DNA of 39,585 nucleotides, from assembly GCF_001438845.1 (NCBI RefSeq), contig NZ_JQCL01000053.1, positions 1 through 39,585 of the forward strand, given 5' to 3'. The position numbers were made by a program, and so were the translations under genes. This document shows, one piece after another, positions 17,132 through 26,714 of the stretch. The notes beneath the pieces are model-generated. The model saw nothing but the letters and a program-made list of their open reading frames with translations, did not search any database and had not been told where the DNA came from. This stretch comes from Lactiplantibacillus xiangfangensis. Its GTDB lineage: Bacteria > Bacillota > Bacilli > Lactobacillales > Lactobacillaceae. How positions within the stretch are numbered: the stretch's first letter is position 1; each line of letters starts with the position of its first letter.

Positions 17132-17558
17132 TTTCCCATCTCCCAGTAGAAATGTTATTGCTTTATAAAGAGGTTAGCGCTTTAGTGCTGGCTTCTCACG
17201 TCGAATGTTAGCATCATTAGTTATGTTTTGAAACAGAACGGTTTCAAGACTATTTCCACTTAGCCTTAAGCTATTAATAAATAAATACGAATCGAAAGGG
17301 TTAACCACACGACGATGTGCTTTGCCGGACAAAACTATTTGAAATCTAAAATAATTATGAATAAACTAATAAAATCTGTTTTTACGATTATTAATTAACT
17401 TAACGATATTTTAACCATCAAATATACTTCATATAAACGATGATTCTTGGATTTGTATACTATTCTTCAATTTTTCCAATTAAATCCTTTTCCTATACAG
17501 TTAGCACACGCATTTCAGCAACCACCCATGTGATTTCAAAAGTCCATTTTTATTCCGC
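17132..17558. other. AT-rich intergenic stretch with an operator-like dyad
   Basis: No gene seen. The dyad TTGAAAC-6-GTTTCAA (17228-17247) lies ~100 bases upstream of the DUF3278-like gene and could be a regulator site. The rest is AT-rich without clear structure. Confidence 0.4.
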
Positions 17559-19034
17559 TTAATTTTCTGATGGTAAATACCACGTTTGAATTCGCTTGAC
17601 TACTTCAGCGTCCAAATAGCGTACTTCAATCGCTTTACCGTGATTACCGGAGCGCAATTGAACCGATAAATGTGCCAAATGGGCCTTTTTCATCCAAACT
17701 GTTTGGGCACTTTCTACTGACTGAATTTTCACCCGCGGCACAACTACCTGTTCACGGGTAAATACCGAACCCGTTTGCAACACTAATAATTCTGGGGTCA
17801 TGACGGCGACTGCCGTATTGCGACTCGCATACCGCCCCTGAGCAAGCGCAATGATCAACCACACCGGCCAACTCAACAGGAATCCCGTCGTGAACTGAGG
17901 CACCCACCACTGAATAAGGCCAGTTATTAAAGCTAAGGCTGCTAGCCACAACAACCCGCTATTACGGCTAAAATGCCACCGTTGTTTAACGGCAACGTGT
18001 GTTAGTTTTGGTACATGCGTTGGCAACCAGTCGATGAATGGTGCCAACACCCCGTACGCTGCCGCCGTTTTGACAACTGGCAGGATTACTAAGGTATCAT
18101 CGTCCTCATCCTCGCCCGCCTGACCCGCCGTCAGCGCTTGGACTGTACTGAGATGTAACCATTGGCGGAGCACGCTTTGCTTAAAGCGGACGGCCTGAAT
18201 TCGATCAACGTGTACGTTGACTTCGTTGCGTTGAAAATAGCCACGCGTCATCGTTAATAGCCGATCCTCACGTCTTAACATAAAGCGGTAATACCGTTGG
18301 AGCACGTTTAAATACGAAACCAGAATTCCGAGTAACAAAATAACGACAACGAGCCCAATCAGAATCGTGCCCCGCATCGCTACTAATTGATGTTCCACCG
18401 CACTTAGATCCCGTTGTGGCAATAATTTGTGGCCCTTATCGTATACCCAACCGAGAACTAAAATTACGGGTACGATGCCAAGTGAACTGATTGCATATGC
18501 ATTTAAATCCCGTGCATTAATCTGGTAACCCAAAGCTTCACCCGGCTGATCAACAACATTAGTTTCAGCTAAGCCAGCGTCTATGGGTTCACCATGCCGG
18601 TAATGTTCAATTAGGGCACCAACGGATTGCGGTACTGCCAATAATTGGCCCTCACCCTTTTTGTCCGTCTTGCCAGCCGTTTCAATCGTCAAACTTTCTA
18701 AGTGAAACGGCTGCAAGTAGAACCACTGTTTACGCTGAATGGTCTGAATCTTAGCGTACGGAATGTGCGTGACTTGGCGGACAAAGATTCCCTGCTGAAT
18801 CGTGACACCATCGGACGCGACCACGTACTTGAAACGCCAATAACGCACTACAGCTAGCAGCAACAGCACAACTACCAGAATCACTAGGCCAATGAGGCTG
18901 AATTGCATCGCTTTGTCTGACAAGTGTAGCTTGCTCAACAACAGAAAAGCCACGATGACCACTAATATGATGTTTTGACCCGTTTGCCACAGCAACTGTA
19001 GACAAGCGGGCCAGGCTAACCGCTTAGGCTTCAT
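17559..19034 (-). CDS. ydbT: YdbT-like membrane protein with bacterial PH domains
   Basis: 491 residues. Paired hydrophobic segments alternate with three bacterial PH (bPH2/DUF304) domains. The first follows the segment near residue 65 (VVASDGVTIQQGIFVRQVTHIPYAKIQTI, quoted as VASDGVTIQQGIF and HIPYAKIQTI). The second is near 255-320 (NEVNVHVDRIQAVRFKQS). The third is C-terminal (VVVPRVKIQSVESAQT). In B. subtilis the homologous ydbS-ydbT pair belongs to the SigW envelope-stress regulon. It overlaps ydbS by 11 bases, so the two are translationally coupled. Confidence 0.9.
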   Translation of the reverse strand: MKPKRLAWPACLQLLWQTGQNIILVVIVAFLLLSKLHLSDKAMQFSLIGLVILVVVLLLLAVVRYWRFKYVVASDGVTIQQGIFVRQVTHIPYAKIQTIQRKQWFYLQPFHLESLTIETAGKTDKKGEGQLLAVPQSVGALIEHYRHGEPIDAGLAETNVVDQPGEALGYQINARDLNAYAISSLGIVPVILVLGWVYDKGHKLLPQRDLSAVEHQLVAMRGTILIGLVVVILLLGILVSYLNVLQRYYRFMLRREDRLLTMTRGYFQRNEVNVHVDRIQAVRFKQSVLRQWLHLSTVQALTAGQAGEDEDDDTLVILPVVKTAAAYGVLAPFIDWLPTHVPKLTHVAVKQRWHFSRNSGLLWLAALALITGLIQWWVPQFTTGFLLSWPVWLIIALAQGRYASRNTAVAVMTPELLVLQTGSVFTREQVVVPRVKIQSVESAQTVWMKKAHLAHLSVQLRSGNHGKAIEVRYLDAEVVKRIQTWYLPSEN

Positions 19035-19473
19035 CCCGCGCCCCCTGAGCTAAAACCATGATTCGGTCCCGTAACTGGTCCGCAACGTCACTCGTAACCC
19101 CGTCAATTTTATACCCGGACGCCGCCGTTTCCACGGTCACCGACTGTAATAAGGGACCGGCTGCCAACGTCACGTTTTGAATTCGACTGATTGGCACGGC
19201 AATTTCATGTTGGAAAATGACGCCATTTTTTAAATAGACGGCATTGTCTGTAATCCGGTACCGCCAAAAAGCGTACCGATAAGGAATCAGAGCTAACTCA
19301 ACGATCACGTCTAAAACGCTTAAAATGATGGCGGCGATCCATAACCACAACCACCAGTGCCAATACACGGAAGCCACCCATAACCCCGCACTAATGAGTA
19401 GGCCAATTGCACCGCTAATCCAAGCAGAGTAGCGCCAGACAGCCTTAATTTGCCGTGGTAACTGTTCTGTCAT
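19024..19473 (-). CDS. ydbS: YdbS-like membrane protein with one bacterial PH domain
   Basis: 149 residues. There are two adjacent hydrophobic segments (about 16-36 and 38-60), then one PH domain with the family signature VYLKNGVIFQHEIAVPISRIQNV (parts: NGVIFQHEIAVP, SRIQNV). It is first of the ydbS-ydbT pair. The two products probably form one membrane complex in envelope-stress defence, as inferred from the Bacillus pair. Confidence 0.9.
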   Translation of the reverse strand: MTEQLPRQIKAVWRYSAWISGAIGLLISAGLWVASVYWHWWLWLWIAAIILSVLDVIVELALIPYRYAFWRYRITDNAVYLKNGVIFQHEIAVPISRIQNVTLAAGPLLQSVTVETAASGYKIDGVTSDVADQLRDRIMVLAQGARDEA

Positions 19474-19539
19474 AATTAATTTTCCTCCAAACTATGAGAC
19501 TCACTCAAAGCTTACCATACTCATCGTTTGTTTAAACAG

Positions 19540-20202
19540 CTACATGCCAAACAGGCAATTATCATACAACCATTGCTTGAGTCCCACCATATTGTTAGTT
19601 CGATAAAACTTTGCTAGTTGAGACCCGTACCAGTGCATTTTGCCTTCAGGAATCATTAAAATCCCAGCCCCCGCTTGAACAAGCACCAAGTTAGCAGTAA
19701 TCAAGGCCGTTCGCTTGTTCCCATCTTCAAATAATTGCCAACGTGACAATACCAAGTTTAGGTCTAACGCGCGGTCAATCGCTGACTTGTCAGCGTTCAG
19801 GATTTTCTGAACACGCTGAATTGTCTGTTCGCTTGGTATTGGTGGCACCCAAACAGCATTCGTTAACGGGACTTGAACCTCGACGGTACGAAGCTTTCCC
19901 GAGTTCGCTTGTCCACCCTTAACGATCTGATTAATTTTTAAAATATCAGCAATCGTAACGTCGCTAGTCTGATTATCCATCAAGAACTGATACCCACGCT
20001 TCAGGTTTAACACCGTCGCCTTGTCTTCCGTCGAGACATCCCGCACCTCAAACCGATGAATAATTGCATCGGTTTGTGCCAGCGTCGTTGATAAACCCTC
20101 AAACTTACCAGTTGTGTAAACTAGTCGCGTGAGATTGTTATCAATAAGGCATTTTTCATCGTACCTCGATAATTCAAATTTAGCCGTAAACACGCTGACC
20201 AC
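19540..20202 (-). CDS. Fic-fold protein with substituted catalytic His
   Basis: 220 residues. Fic proteins usually transfer AMP to target proteins. The core motif, normally H-x-F-x-D/E-x-N-x-R, reads QLFEDGNKR (156-164): every position fits except that the catalytic His is Gln156 (codon CAA at 19735-19737). The N-terminal inhibitory motif of class II Fic proteins, S/T-x-x-x-E-G, is present as TGKFEG (31-36). The substrate-clamp region TNAVWVPPIP is also present. The protein is intact, with no stops. It is either inactive in AMP transfer or has another role. The start is GTG (20202); GTG at 20193 has better spacing to AAGG. Confidence 0.88.
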   Translation of the reverse strand: MVSVFTAKFELSRYDEKCLIDNNLTRLVYTTGKFEGLSTTLAQTDAIIHRFEVRDVSTEDKATVLNLKRGYQFLMDNQTSDVTIADILKINQIVKGGQANSGKLRTVEVQVPLTNAVWVPPIPSEQTIQRVQKILNADKSAIDRALDLNLVLSRWQLFEDGNKRTALITANLVLVQAGAGILMIPEGKMHWYGSQLAKFYRTNNMVGLKQWLYDNCLFGM

Positions 20203-20280
20203 CGCCTTTTTGCCTGATTTTCTTAAAAAGATTATAGCACGTCCAAAGTTTCAGCCATGATCAGAATCTAAACCAAAAGA

Positions 20281-20327
20281 AAACACCCTGTTCAGAAATT
20301 AAATTGAAATTTCTGAACAGGGTGTTT
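20281..20327 (-). terminator. intrinsic terminator after trmB
   Basis: A perfect 20-bp stem (20281-20300 with 20308-20327) lies 8 bases past the trmB stop and is followed on the minus strand by TTTTCTTTT. Confidence 0.85.
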
Positions 20328-20334
20328 TGAAGGC

Positions 20335-20982
20335 TTACTTTTCAGTTGGAAAAGTCGCGATAATTTTGTAAATCGGACCCTTAGCGCTGAATTTTTGTTC
20401 ATATTCTGTTTCGACGTTCTCTTCGGGTGTCACAACCGCGTGTAAGTCCAACCAGACCTGTTCAAAGTGCAAGCCGTAGTTATTCATGCTAGTCAGTGAA
20501 AATTCGAACAGGCCGCGATTATCGGTCTTAAATTCGATTTGCCCTTTTGGCTTTAAAACCTCTTGGTAAGACTGTAAGAACGTCTTATACGTCAAACGAC
20601 GCTTTTCGTGCCGCGCTTTAGGCCACGGATCAGAAAAGTTTAAGTAGACCCGATCGACTTCGTGTGGTTCAAAGAACGCCGTCACGGCTTCACCGTCAGC
20701 GTGCGCTAATTGCAAGTTAGGTAGTGGTTCTTCCACCAATTTCTTTAAAATCACCGCAATCACCGACGTTTGAATTTCGATCGCCACGTAATTAATTTCG
20801 GGATGGCGTTTGGCCATGTTAATAATAAATTGACCCTTACCACTCCCGACTTCAATTTGTAAAGGTTGTTCTTTTTCAAACCGACTTTGCCACTGACCTT
20901 TGAGCTGGGCTGGATCTTCCGTAATGAACTCCGGATGGGCAGCGATTAATTTGGGTGCCCATGGTTTATTTCTTACACGCAT
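20335..20982 (-). CDS. trmB: tRNA (guanine-N7)-methyltransferase
   Basis: 215 residues. TrmB makes m7G46 in the tRNA variable loop using SAM. The SAM loop VGSGKG is at 45-50, and the family motif DPWPKARHEKRR (118-129) is intact. The C-terminal part has TDNRGLFEFSL and a TEYEQKF segment near the end. Length is normal. It follows ytmP by 79 bases, the same pair as ytmP-trmB in Bacillus. Confidence 0.95.
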   Translation of the reverse strand: MRVRNKPWAPKLIAAHPEFITEDPAQLKGQWQSRFEKEQPLQIEVGSGKGQFIINMAKRHPEINYVAIEIQTSVIAVILKKLVEEPLPNLQLAHADGEAVTAFFEPHEVDRVYLNFSDPWPKARHEKRRLTYKTFLQSYQEVLKPKGQIEFKTDNRGLFEFSLTSMNNYGLHFEQVWLDLHAVVTPEENVETEYEQKFSAKGPIYKIIATFPTEK

Positions 20983-21061
20983 ACGTTAAATAACTCCTTA
21001 ATTATTGCCATAAAATAACCGCGAATTCCGATTGGAACCCGCGGCGCTCGGTTCAAGCCTG

Positions 21062-21847
21062 TTAAACTTCGTACTGAGAAAGTTCTTCTAAGAAAATAAT
21101 CTCATGATTCATTTGGTGATACTGGTTACGATAATAATTATCTTTAATATTCAGTAATAAATTAATTTTTGCGTACCACACGACCCGGGTCCGTAAATCG
21201 GCCGTCATGGTTTCACCGTATTCTTCAAACCACTTCTGCCAGTCGGGTAACGGGATGTACTCACAAAGGAGCATACTAATGTCTGAGGCCGGGTCCGCAA
21301 ACCGCGCCGAATCCCAATCCACCAAGTACAATTGCCGGTGGTCAGACAATAGCCAGTTCTTATGATTTAAATCACCGTGACAAACCCGATAATCAGCGAC
21401 GGGTAACGTTGGTAACGTCCCCCGTAACTCATTTAAAACGTTGGTCATTAGCGGGTGCTGACGCAAATCGTCAGGTAGGTCTTGTAAATACTCACGAATA
21501 AAATCATGGGGTGAAACGACCTGGCCACCGACCTTAGTTAACATCCGATGAAGCAACTTGGAATTGTGCACACGTGCCAATAAATGCGCCACTTTAGGCA
21601 AACGCATTTGTTGCTTTGTTAAAGTTTGACCATTCAACCACTCTTGAGCCGTTAACGTGTCACCACTCGAGATACGTTTCGTCCAGATTAATCGCGGGGT
21701 AATTTCTTCCATCGACAGCGCCGCTAAAAACGGCGAAGCATTTCGTTTTAGGAACAATCGTTGGTGATCTTTTTTGCCCATGAAAGCTTTGTTCGTATTC
21801 CCATAAATTGGATAAATATCCCAGCCGTCATCAAGTTCGAAATCCAT
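21062..21847 (-). CDS. ytmP: YtmP-like phosphotransferase (aminoglycoside/choline kinase fold)
   Basis: 261 residues from ATG at 21847. Catalytic loop CHGDLNHKNWL and metal-binding LVDWDSA are both intact, as in APH/choline-kinase-type enzymes. The substrate is not known; the choline/thiamine-kinase-like YtmP family is always near trmB. An upstream in-frame TTG (21865) is ignored because GAGAGGAG sits just before the ATG. Confidence 0.88.
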   Translation of the reverse strand: MDFELDDGWDIYPIYGNTNKAFMGKKDHQRLFLKRNASPFLAALSMEEITPRLIWTKRISSGDTLTAQEWLNGQTLTKQQMRLPKVAHLLARVHNSKLLHRMLTKVGGQVVSPHDFIREYLQDLPDDLRQHPLMTNVLNELRGTLPTLPVADYRVCHGDLNHKNWLLSDHRQLYLVDWDSARFADPASDISMLLCEYIPLPDWQKWFEEYGETMTADLRTRVVWYAKINLLLNIKDNYYRNQYHQMNHEIIFLEELSQYEV

Positions 21848-21963
21848 CAGCCCCACTCCTCTCAAAAAAATTTATTTCCGTCATTCAACTTACTTAACAA
21901 TCACATTCTAAAGACCAAAACGGCTCCCGTCAAGTCCTTTTTAACCGTTGTTACGTCGGCATT

Positions 21964-23169
21964 CTAAGCTAGTCTGAGCTTTGCGTACCAAGCAACTAAG
22001 AGATAGATTTCAATTGCGTTAATAACCAACAAAATCCCGACTTGAGCTAACGATGCGTTGCTTAACCAAAAAGCGATTAAAAAAATTATTCCCGTGACAC
22101 TGAGCACGTTCGTTAGTAATCGTTGAAAGTTAGCCAACCGTTGTTTAACGGCTAGCGGATAAATGTGCGTAAAAACTATATTATCGTAACGTTTATAAAA
22201 CGGCAACAATTGAAACCCAATTAAGTAGATAAAAACGACATCTAACGCCATAGCCAACCAGCCGTGGCCGCTGAAATACAGCAAGATGGCGCCAATCACT
22301 GTTAACCGTGCGACTAAGCCACTAAATTCGGTACCTCGGATCATCCCGCGACTAAATAAATAGCCAAACGCATGGGTTTGATCCTTTGGTAACCAGCGTA
22401 ATAGCCAGTCGAGGTAACGACGCCGTTTAACGGTCCCTTGAACCATTGGTACGTCCGTGAACAAGTTAAAGAAGCGATAAATCCCCAACATCCGGTTGGC
22501 TTCCAACTTAACATCATCCCGCCAAGCCACGACACTTTTCGGCCATAACCGCTGGTGCCATAGCCGCTGTGCAGCAGCTAGCCCTAATGCAAGCACGAGG
22601 CTAAGCCAAGGCGATACGACTAGTCCCAAGGCAAGAATTACCAAGGACACCAGCCAATTAGCTGGTTTGGACCACCGTTTCACCGCCGGATCTAACCGGT
22701 ACAAATACGTTATGGCTAACGTCATCTGACCATCTTTCAAAGCCAATTGGGTCACGAGTAACGCCAACAACGCCACTCCTGAAATTTTATCAACTAATAT
22801 TAGTAACGGAATTGTTACGATGACCAGGAAGACTTGAACAATCTGTGCAAGCCACCAGCTGTAACGCCAAGCACGGACTAAGTATCCATGGAGATCGTGC
22901 TCCCGCGGGAGTAAGAAAACCGTGTCGGCTGGTTCCAGTAACGTTGCCACCCGACCAATTCCTAAGCCACCCCACAAAATAAGCCCAACGACGACAATAA
23001 TCCACGTATCCTTAGGACCAACCGTTTTTAGCCAATTGGAATACGTCAAGCCTAAACCACCGACAAAGAACATTAACGCAATGACAAAGTGGTCGTTAAA
23101 AACTAACCGTAAATAGCGCAACATTTGCCGTAAATGGCGTTGCAAACGGTGTTGGTATAACTCATTCAT
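21964..23169 (-). CDS. ecsB: ABC transporter permease EcsB
   Basis: 401 residues with about ten hydrophobic segments grouped in pairs, and a basic N-terminus (YQHRLQRHLRQMLRYLRLVF). EcsB is the membrane part of the EcsAB exporter, needed in Bacillus for normal secretion, RasP-dependent intramembrane proteolysis and competence; its substrate is uncertain. The start ATG overlaps the end of ecsA by 8 bases, with GGGGTGA upstream. Confidence 0.92.
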   Translation of the reverse strand: MNELYQHRLQRHLRQMLRYLRLVFNDHFVIALMFFVGGLGLTYSNWLKTVGPKDTWIIVVVGLILWGGLGIGRVATLLEPADTVFLLPREHDLHGYLVRAWRYSWWLAQIVQVFLVIVTIPLLILVDKISGVALLALLVTQLALKDGQMTLAITYLYRLDPAVKRWSKPANWLVSLVILALGLVVSPWLSLVLALGLAAAQRLWHQRLWPKSVVAWRDDVKLEANRMLGIYRFFNLFTDVPMVQGTVKRRRYLDWLLRWLPKDQTHAFGYLFSRGMIRGTEFSGLVARLTVIGAILLYFSGHGWLAMALDVVFIYLIGFQLLPFYKRYDNIVFTHIYPLAVKQRLANFQRLLTNVLSVTGIIFLIAFWLSNASLAQVGILLVINAIEIYLLVAWYAKLRLA

Positions 23170-23899
23170 CACGGGTCACCCCTGTCAAACTGAGGTAAAT
23201 GTCATTCAAGGAGTCCCCGGCATCCGGATAGTTGGCTTTAATTTCCGCAAAGGTCCCCTGCGTCTGAACTTCACCGGAATGCAGTAACACAAAGCGGTCA
23301 CATGCTTTTTCAGCGGTATCCAAAACGTGGGTTGACATCAAGACGCCCGCCCCATTTTCCTTCGCCTTCTTAATGAGATGAAGTAAATCATGAACAGCCA
23401 ATGGGTCAAGTCCTAAGAACGGTTCATCAATAATAAACAATTTTGCATTTGTGATGAACGCACACACAATCATCACTTTTTGTTTCATTCCTTTAGAAAA
23501 GTTGGCTGGAAACCAATCCAACTTATTATCTAACCGAAAGATCTTTAATAAGTCGTTGGCGCGTTCCCACGCGGCTTTTTGGTCCAAACCATACGCTAAC
23601 ATGGTCATTTCCAAATGTTCTTTTAACGTTAACTCTTCATATAAGATTGGTGTTTCTGGAATATAGGCAATTTGTGCCTTGTATGCCTGGGGATCAGTCG
23701 CTAACGTCACGTCATTTAGCGCAATCTTTCCCTTCATCGGTGTTAACAACCCAATAATATGATTGATGGTCGTTGATTTACCAGCACCGTTAAGCCCAAT
23801 CAGACCGACTAATTCGCCGGGACGGACTTCAAAACTAATATCTTTTAAAACTGGAATTTGTGAATAGCCACCGACTAAGTGACTCACCGTTAATGCCAT
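23162..23899 (-). CDS. ecsA: ABC transporter ATP-binding protein EcsA
   Basis: 245 residues. Walker A GLNGAGKST (35-43), signature FSKGMKQK (134-141), Walker B LFIIDEP (154-160) and H-loop STH are all present. The signature reads Ser-Lys-Gly instead of Ser-Gly-Gly, as usual for EcsA. It is the partner of EcsB and divergent from hit, the Bacillus order. A TATAAT -10 on the minus strand lies at 23936-23941. Confidence 0.94.
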   Translation of the reverse strand: MALTVSHLVGGYSQIPVLKDISFEVRPGELVGLIGLNGAGKSTTINHIIGLLTPMKGKIALNDVTLATDPQAYKAQIAYIPETPILYEELTLKEHLEMTMLAYGLDQKAAWERANDLLKIFRLDNKLDWFPANFSKGMKQKVMIVCAFITNAKLFIIDEPFLGLDPLAVHDLLHLIKKAKENGAGVLMSTHVLDTAEKACDRFVLLHSGEVQTQGTFAEIKANYPDAGDSLNDIYLSLTGVTRDE

Positions 23900-24005
23900 G
23901 GTGTGAACCTCTTTCTGTATGGGATAAGTGCATCCATTATAGCATAGGCCCGCGCAATCTTTTACCTCGTCACCTTAGGCAAGTGCAACCGGTACCAACT
24001 CCCCT

Positions 24006-24035
24006 TTGATTGGGGTGTTTAGATTAGTGTATAAT
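24006..24035 (+). promoter_or_regulatory. promoter of hit
   Basis: TTGATT (24006-24011), 18-base spacer, TATAAT (24030-24035), 50 bases before the hit ATG. Confidence 0.7.
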
Positions 24036-24085
24036 GGAAACAACAGATTAATTAAACCAAATCTTAAATTAGAAGGTGTTATTGA

Positions 24086-24538
24086 ATGAACGCTTTTGAA
24101 CCGCAACTCGATGACGATTGTATCTTTTGTAAAATAATTAAGGGTGACATCCCTAGCTACACGATTTACGAGGATGACATGGTCAAGGCCTTCCTTGATA
24201 TTTCACAAGGCACGCCAGGTCACACCTTAGTCGTCCCTAAGACGCACGTTGCTGATATTTTTGGTTACGACCGCGACCTAGCTAGCTTAGTCTTTGCTCG
24301 GATTCCTGAAATTGCCCGGGCCATCAAAGCATCCGATGACCGAATCATTGGGATGAACATTGTCAATAACAACGGTGCGGTTGCGTACCAATCCGTCTTT
24401 CACTCCCACTTCCATCTGATTCCGCGTTACAGTGACAAGGATGACTTCCGGATGATCTTTAAAGATAACGCTAAGAAGTATGACGAAACTGACTACACCC
24501 GTTTACAAAATGCCATTAAGGCAGAATTGCAAAACTAG
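24086..24538 (+). CDS. hit: HIT family nucleotide-binding protein
   Basis: 150 residues. The histidine triad HSHFHLIPR (106-114) is intact, and the N-terminal zinc-type segment CIFCKIIKGDIPS is present. HIT proteins hydrolyse nucleotide phosphoramidates. Site AGAAGGTG lies upstream. It is followed after 14 bases by the YtxH-like gene and divergent from ecsA. Confidence 0.94.
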   Translation: MNAFEPQLDDDCIFCKIIKGDIPSYTIYEDDMVKAFLDISQGTPGHTLVVPKTHVADIFGYDRDLASLVFARIPEIARAIKASDDRIIGMNIVNNNGAVAYQSVFHSHFHLIPRYSDKDDFRMIFKDNAKKYDETDYTRLQNAIKAELQN

Positions 24539-24552
24539 GAGGCCGATTGAAT

Positions 24553-24894
24553 ATGGCAAAATTTATTCGTAACGGTCTGATTGGGATTGGCCTCAGTGCC
24601 GCTGCGTACATGTTGATCAATCGTAAGACGCCTAAGGATGTTTATCACGACGTTAAAAGTTACGTTCAAGACGTGATGGATGCGGCTGATGACTTACAAA
24701 CTGCCAGAGAAGACTTTGGTGACGCAACTAGCAACTTAAACGTCGAATTGCAACACGCAGCCGAAGTTTTCGATGATATTCAAACTGATATTGATAAGTT
24801 CCAATTTAAAATAGAACCCCACGTGGCGTTGCTCAAAAAACACGCGGATCACTTACAAGCCACCCTCGACCATTTGAGCGGTGACCAGAAGTAA
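24553..24894 (+). CDS. YtxH-like small membrane-anchored coiled-coil protein
   Basis: 113 residues from ATG at 24553. A short hydrophobic N-terminal segment (LIGIGLSAAAYMLI) is followed by a long charged heptad-like helix rich in Asp, Gln and Lys. Ribosome site GGAGG overlaps the hit stop, so the two are coupled. TTG at 24547 is also possible. The function is unknown; such proteins occur between hit and prsA in lactobacilli. Confidence 0.8.
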   Translation: MAKFIRNGLIGIGLSAAAYMLINRKTPKDVYHDVKSYVQDVMDAADDLQTAREDFGDATSNLNVELQHAAEVFDDIQTDIDKFQFKIEPHVALLKKHADHLQATLDHLSGDQK

Positions 24895-24900
24895 ATTTTT

Positions 24901-24940
24901 AGCCAACTAACCGCTTTTCAGCCGTTAGTTGGCTTTTTTG
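24901..24940 (+). terminator. intrinsic terminator after hit operon
   Basis: An 11-bp stem AGCCAACTAAC (24901-24911) pairs with 24924-24934 and is followed by a T-run. Confidence 0.85.
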
Positions 24941-25196
24941 CTAGCCTGATTGTTTGTCGAATTAGCAAACTTAGTGCCATTCCGTAAGCTTGACGGGCAC
25001 TGTTTAATTTGGTGAACTTGCATTTGCGAATCGTTTTCAAAAAATAATCAAAGCGTTACACTTGTGAAGAGGTTGTGAATTCTCTGAAAATTTTGTAAAG
25101 ATTTGCAACGAACTGCAGAAGCCGTGTCAGATATGGTATAGTAGTCTGGTAAGTCTGCTAGAGCAGAAGATTTCAAGAATAGGATGTGTTTTTGGT

Positions 25197-26099
25197 ATGA
25201 AAAAATGGCTTATTGCCTTTGCCGGAGTGTTACTGACGTTTACGTTGGCTGGCTGTGGTAGCAAGACAGTTGCATCAACTTCCGGTGGTAAAATCACTGA
25301 AAGCCAATATTACAGTAGTATGAAGGGAACTTCTTCAGGTAAGCAAGTCTTGCAACAAATGATCCTGAACAAGGTTCTTGAAAAGGAATACGGCTCAAAG
25401 GTTTCAAGTAAGTCTGTTGACAAGCAATACAACACTTACAAGTCTCAATACGGTAGTTCTTCATTTGCAACCGTCTTATCACAAAACGGTTTGACAACTA
25501 AGACCTTCAAGGAACAACTTCGTTCTAACTTGTTATTGAAGGAAGCCGTTAAAGACAAGGTTAAGATTTCTAACGCTGCTTTGAAGAAGCAATGGAAGTC
25601 TTACTCACCTAAGGTAACGGTTCAACATATTCTCGTTGCTAAGAGCGCAACTGCTGACACTGTTTTGAAGGAATTGAAGAAAGATTCCAGCCAAGCTAGC
25701 TTCACCAAGTTAGCTAAGAAGTATTCAACGGATACGACGACTAAGAACGATGGTGGGAAGATGGCTGCCTTTGACAACACCGACACGACCCAATCATCTA
25801 AATTCTTGACCGCCGCCTTCAAGCTGAAGAACGGTGAATACACGACTTCTGCAGTTAAGACCACGAACGGTTACGAAATCATTCGGATGATCAAGAACCC
25901 TGGTAAGGGTAAGATGTCTGATCACACGAAGGATTTGAAGGACCAAATTTGGAACAACGACATGAGCGACTCAACCGTCTTGCACAACGTTGTTTCTAAA
26001 GTTCTTAAGAGTGGGAATGTTTCAATCAAGGATAAAGATTTGAAGGATATCTTATCTTCATACCTTTCAACCTCATCTTCATCAAGCTCACTTAAATAA
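25197..26099 (+). CDS. prsA: foldase lipoprotein PrsA
   Basis: 300 residues. PrsA is an extracytoplasmic peptidyl-prolyl isomerase anchored by lipid and helps secreted proteins fold. Signal peptide with lipobox LAGC (Cys20). The central parvulin domain (about 135-230) starts [11 protein letters not shown] and includes GGKMAAF and a Gly-rich C-terminal strand. The flanking helical parts have many Lys/Ser, and the Ser-rich tail is typical of lactobacilli. It is monocistronic, with a 260-base upstream region and a terminator downstream. Confidence 0.95.
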   Translation: MKKWLIAFAGVLLTFTLAGCGSKTVASTSGGKITESQYYSSMKGTSSGKQVLQQMILNKVLEKEYGSKVSSKSVDKQYNTYKSQYGSSSFATVLSQNGLTTKTFKEQLRSNLLLKEAVKDKVKISNAALKKQWKSYSPKVTVQHILVAKSATADTVLKELKKDSSQASFTKLAKKYSTDTTTKNDGGKMAAFDNTDTTQSSKFLTAAFKLKNGEYTTSAVKTTNGYEIIRMIKNPGKGKMSDHTKDLKDQIWNNDMSDSTVLHNVVSKVLKSGNVSIKDKDLKDILSSYLSTSSSSSSLK

Positions 26100-26107
26100 T
26101 GCAATTT

Positions 26108-26141
26108 AAAAGACCGCGATTTTAAAATCGCGATCTTTTTT
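26108..26141 (+). terminator. intrinsic terminator after prsA
   Basis: Stem of AAAGACCGCGATTTT with AAAATCGCGATCTTT (one mismatch), then a T-run, 8 bases past the stop. Confidence 0.85.
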
Positions 26142-26212
26142 TATACTTTCATTTTTGTTAGGTAATCAGTGTCTACCAGAATAGATAAAGTTAAACTACC
26201 TTAACACTTGGC

Positions 26213-26536
26213 TTAAACACCAACTGGAATTGTCAACGTGCCACGGGACTTTTCAATCTTTAAGTTGCCCGCATCATCATATGCCATATGGTTCACGTAG
26301 TGCTCGTTGACCCCGTGCGCGTATAAAACACCCTTAAACTGAGCAATCCACTCGCGGTAAACTGTGGGATGGTGCGTTGCCAATTCATAAACGTCCGTGC
26401 AATCATACTTGTTGATCAATTGTTCCAAGTGCGAATCCAAGAAAGCCTGCCAGAAATGATAAAATGCAACCCGTTCCTTAGCTGGCATTTGCCGTACGAC
26501 CCGATCAAACTGCTGACATACCGTTGTATCAGTCAT
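26213..26536 (-). CDS. conserved-looking hypothetical protein
   Basis: 107 residues, site GGAGG well placed before the ATG. There is no signal or membrane segment. It is rich in aromatic residues and His (AFYHFWQAFLDSH, ATHHPTVYREW, EHYVNHM). I do not recognise the family. It stands alone between the prsA terminator and the terminator of the downstream dehydrogenase. Codon use is like that of its neighbours, so it is likely a real cytosolic protein. Confidence 0.7.
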   Translation of the reverse strand: MTDTTVCQQFDRVVRQMPAKERVAFYHFWQAFLDSHLEQLINKYDCTDVYELATHHPTVYREWIAQFKGVLYAHGVNEHYVNHMAYDDAGNLKIEKSRGTLTIPVGV

Positions 26537-26647
26537 GATGAATTCCTCCGTTTTGGCTCATTTCTATTGATTATACACCCGTTTGTGTGGAAGTGAGCAT
26601 ATTAATTTAAACGCTTACATAATTTTCTTTCCTTTACTGCTCACAAA

Positions 26648-26684
26648 AAACCGGATGAGCCTTTTCTCAAGCATCATCCGGTTT
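26648..26684 (-). terminator. intrinsic terminator after the dehydrogenase gene
   Basis: A perfect 11-bp stem AAACCGGATGA (26648-26658) pairs with 26674-26684, with A/T runs on both sides, 30 bases past the stop. Confidence 0.8.
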
Positions 26685-26714
26685 ATTTTAATTCATTCAA
26701 TTTTAAACTGAGGC

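Noticed and set aside
25025-25039. cre-like sequence TGCGAATCGTTTTCA upstream of prsA
   Set aside because: One base too long, with the left half off the consensus; insufficient for a CcpA site.
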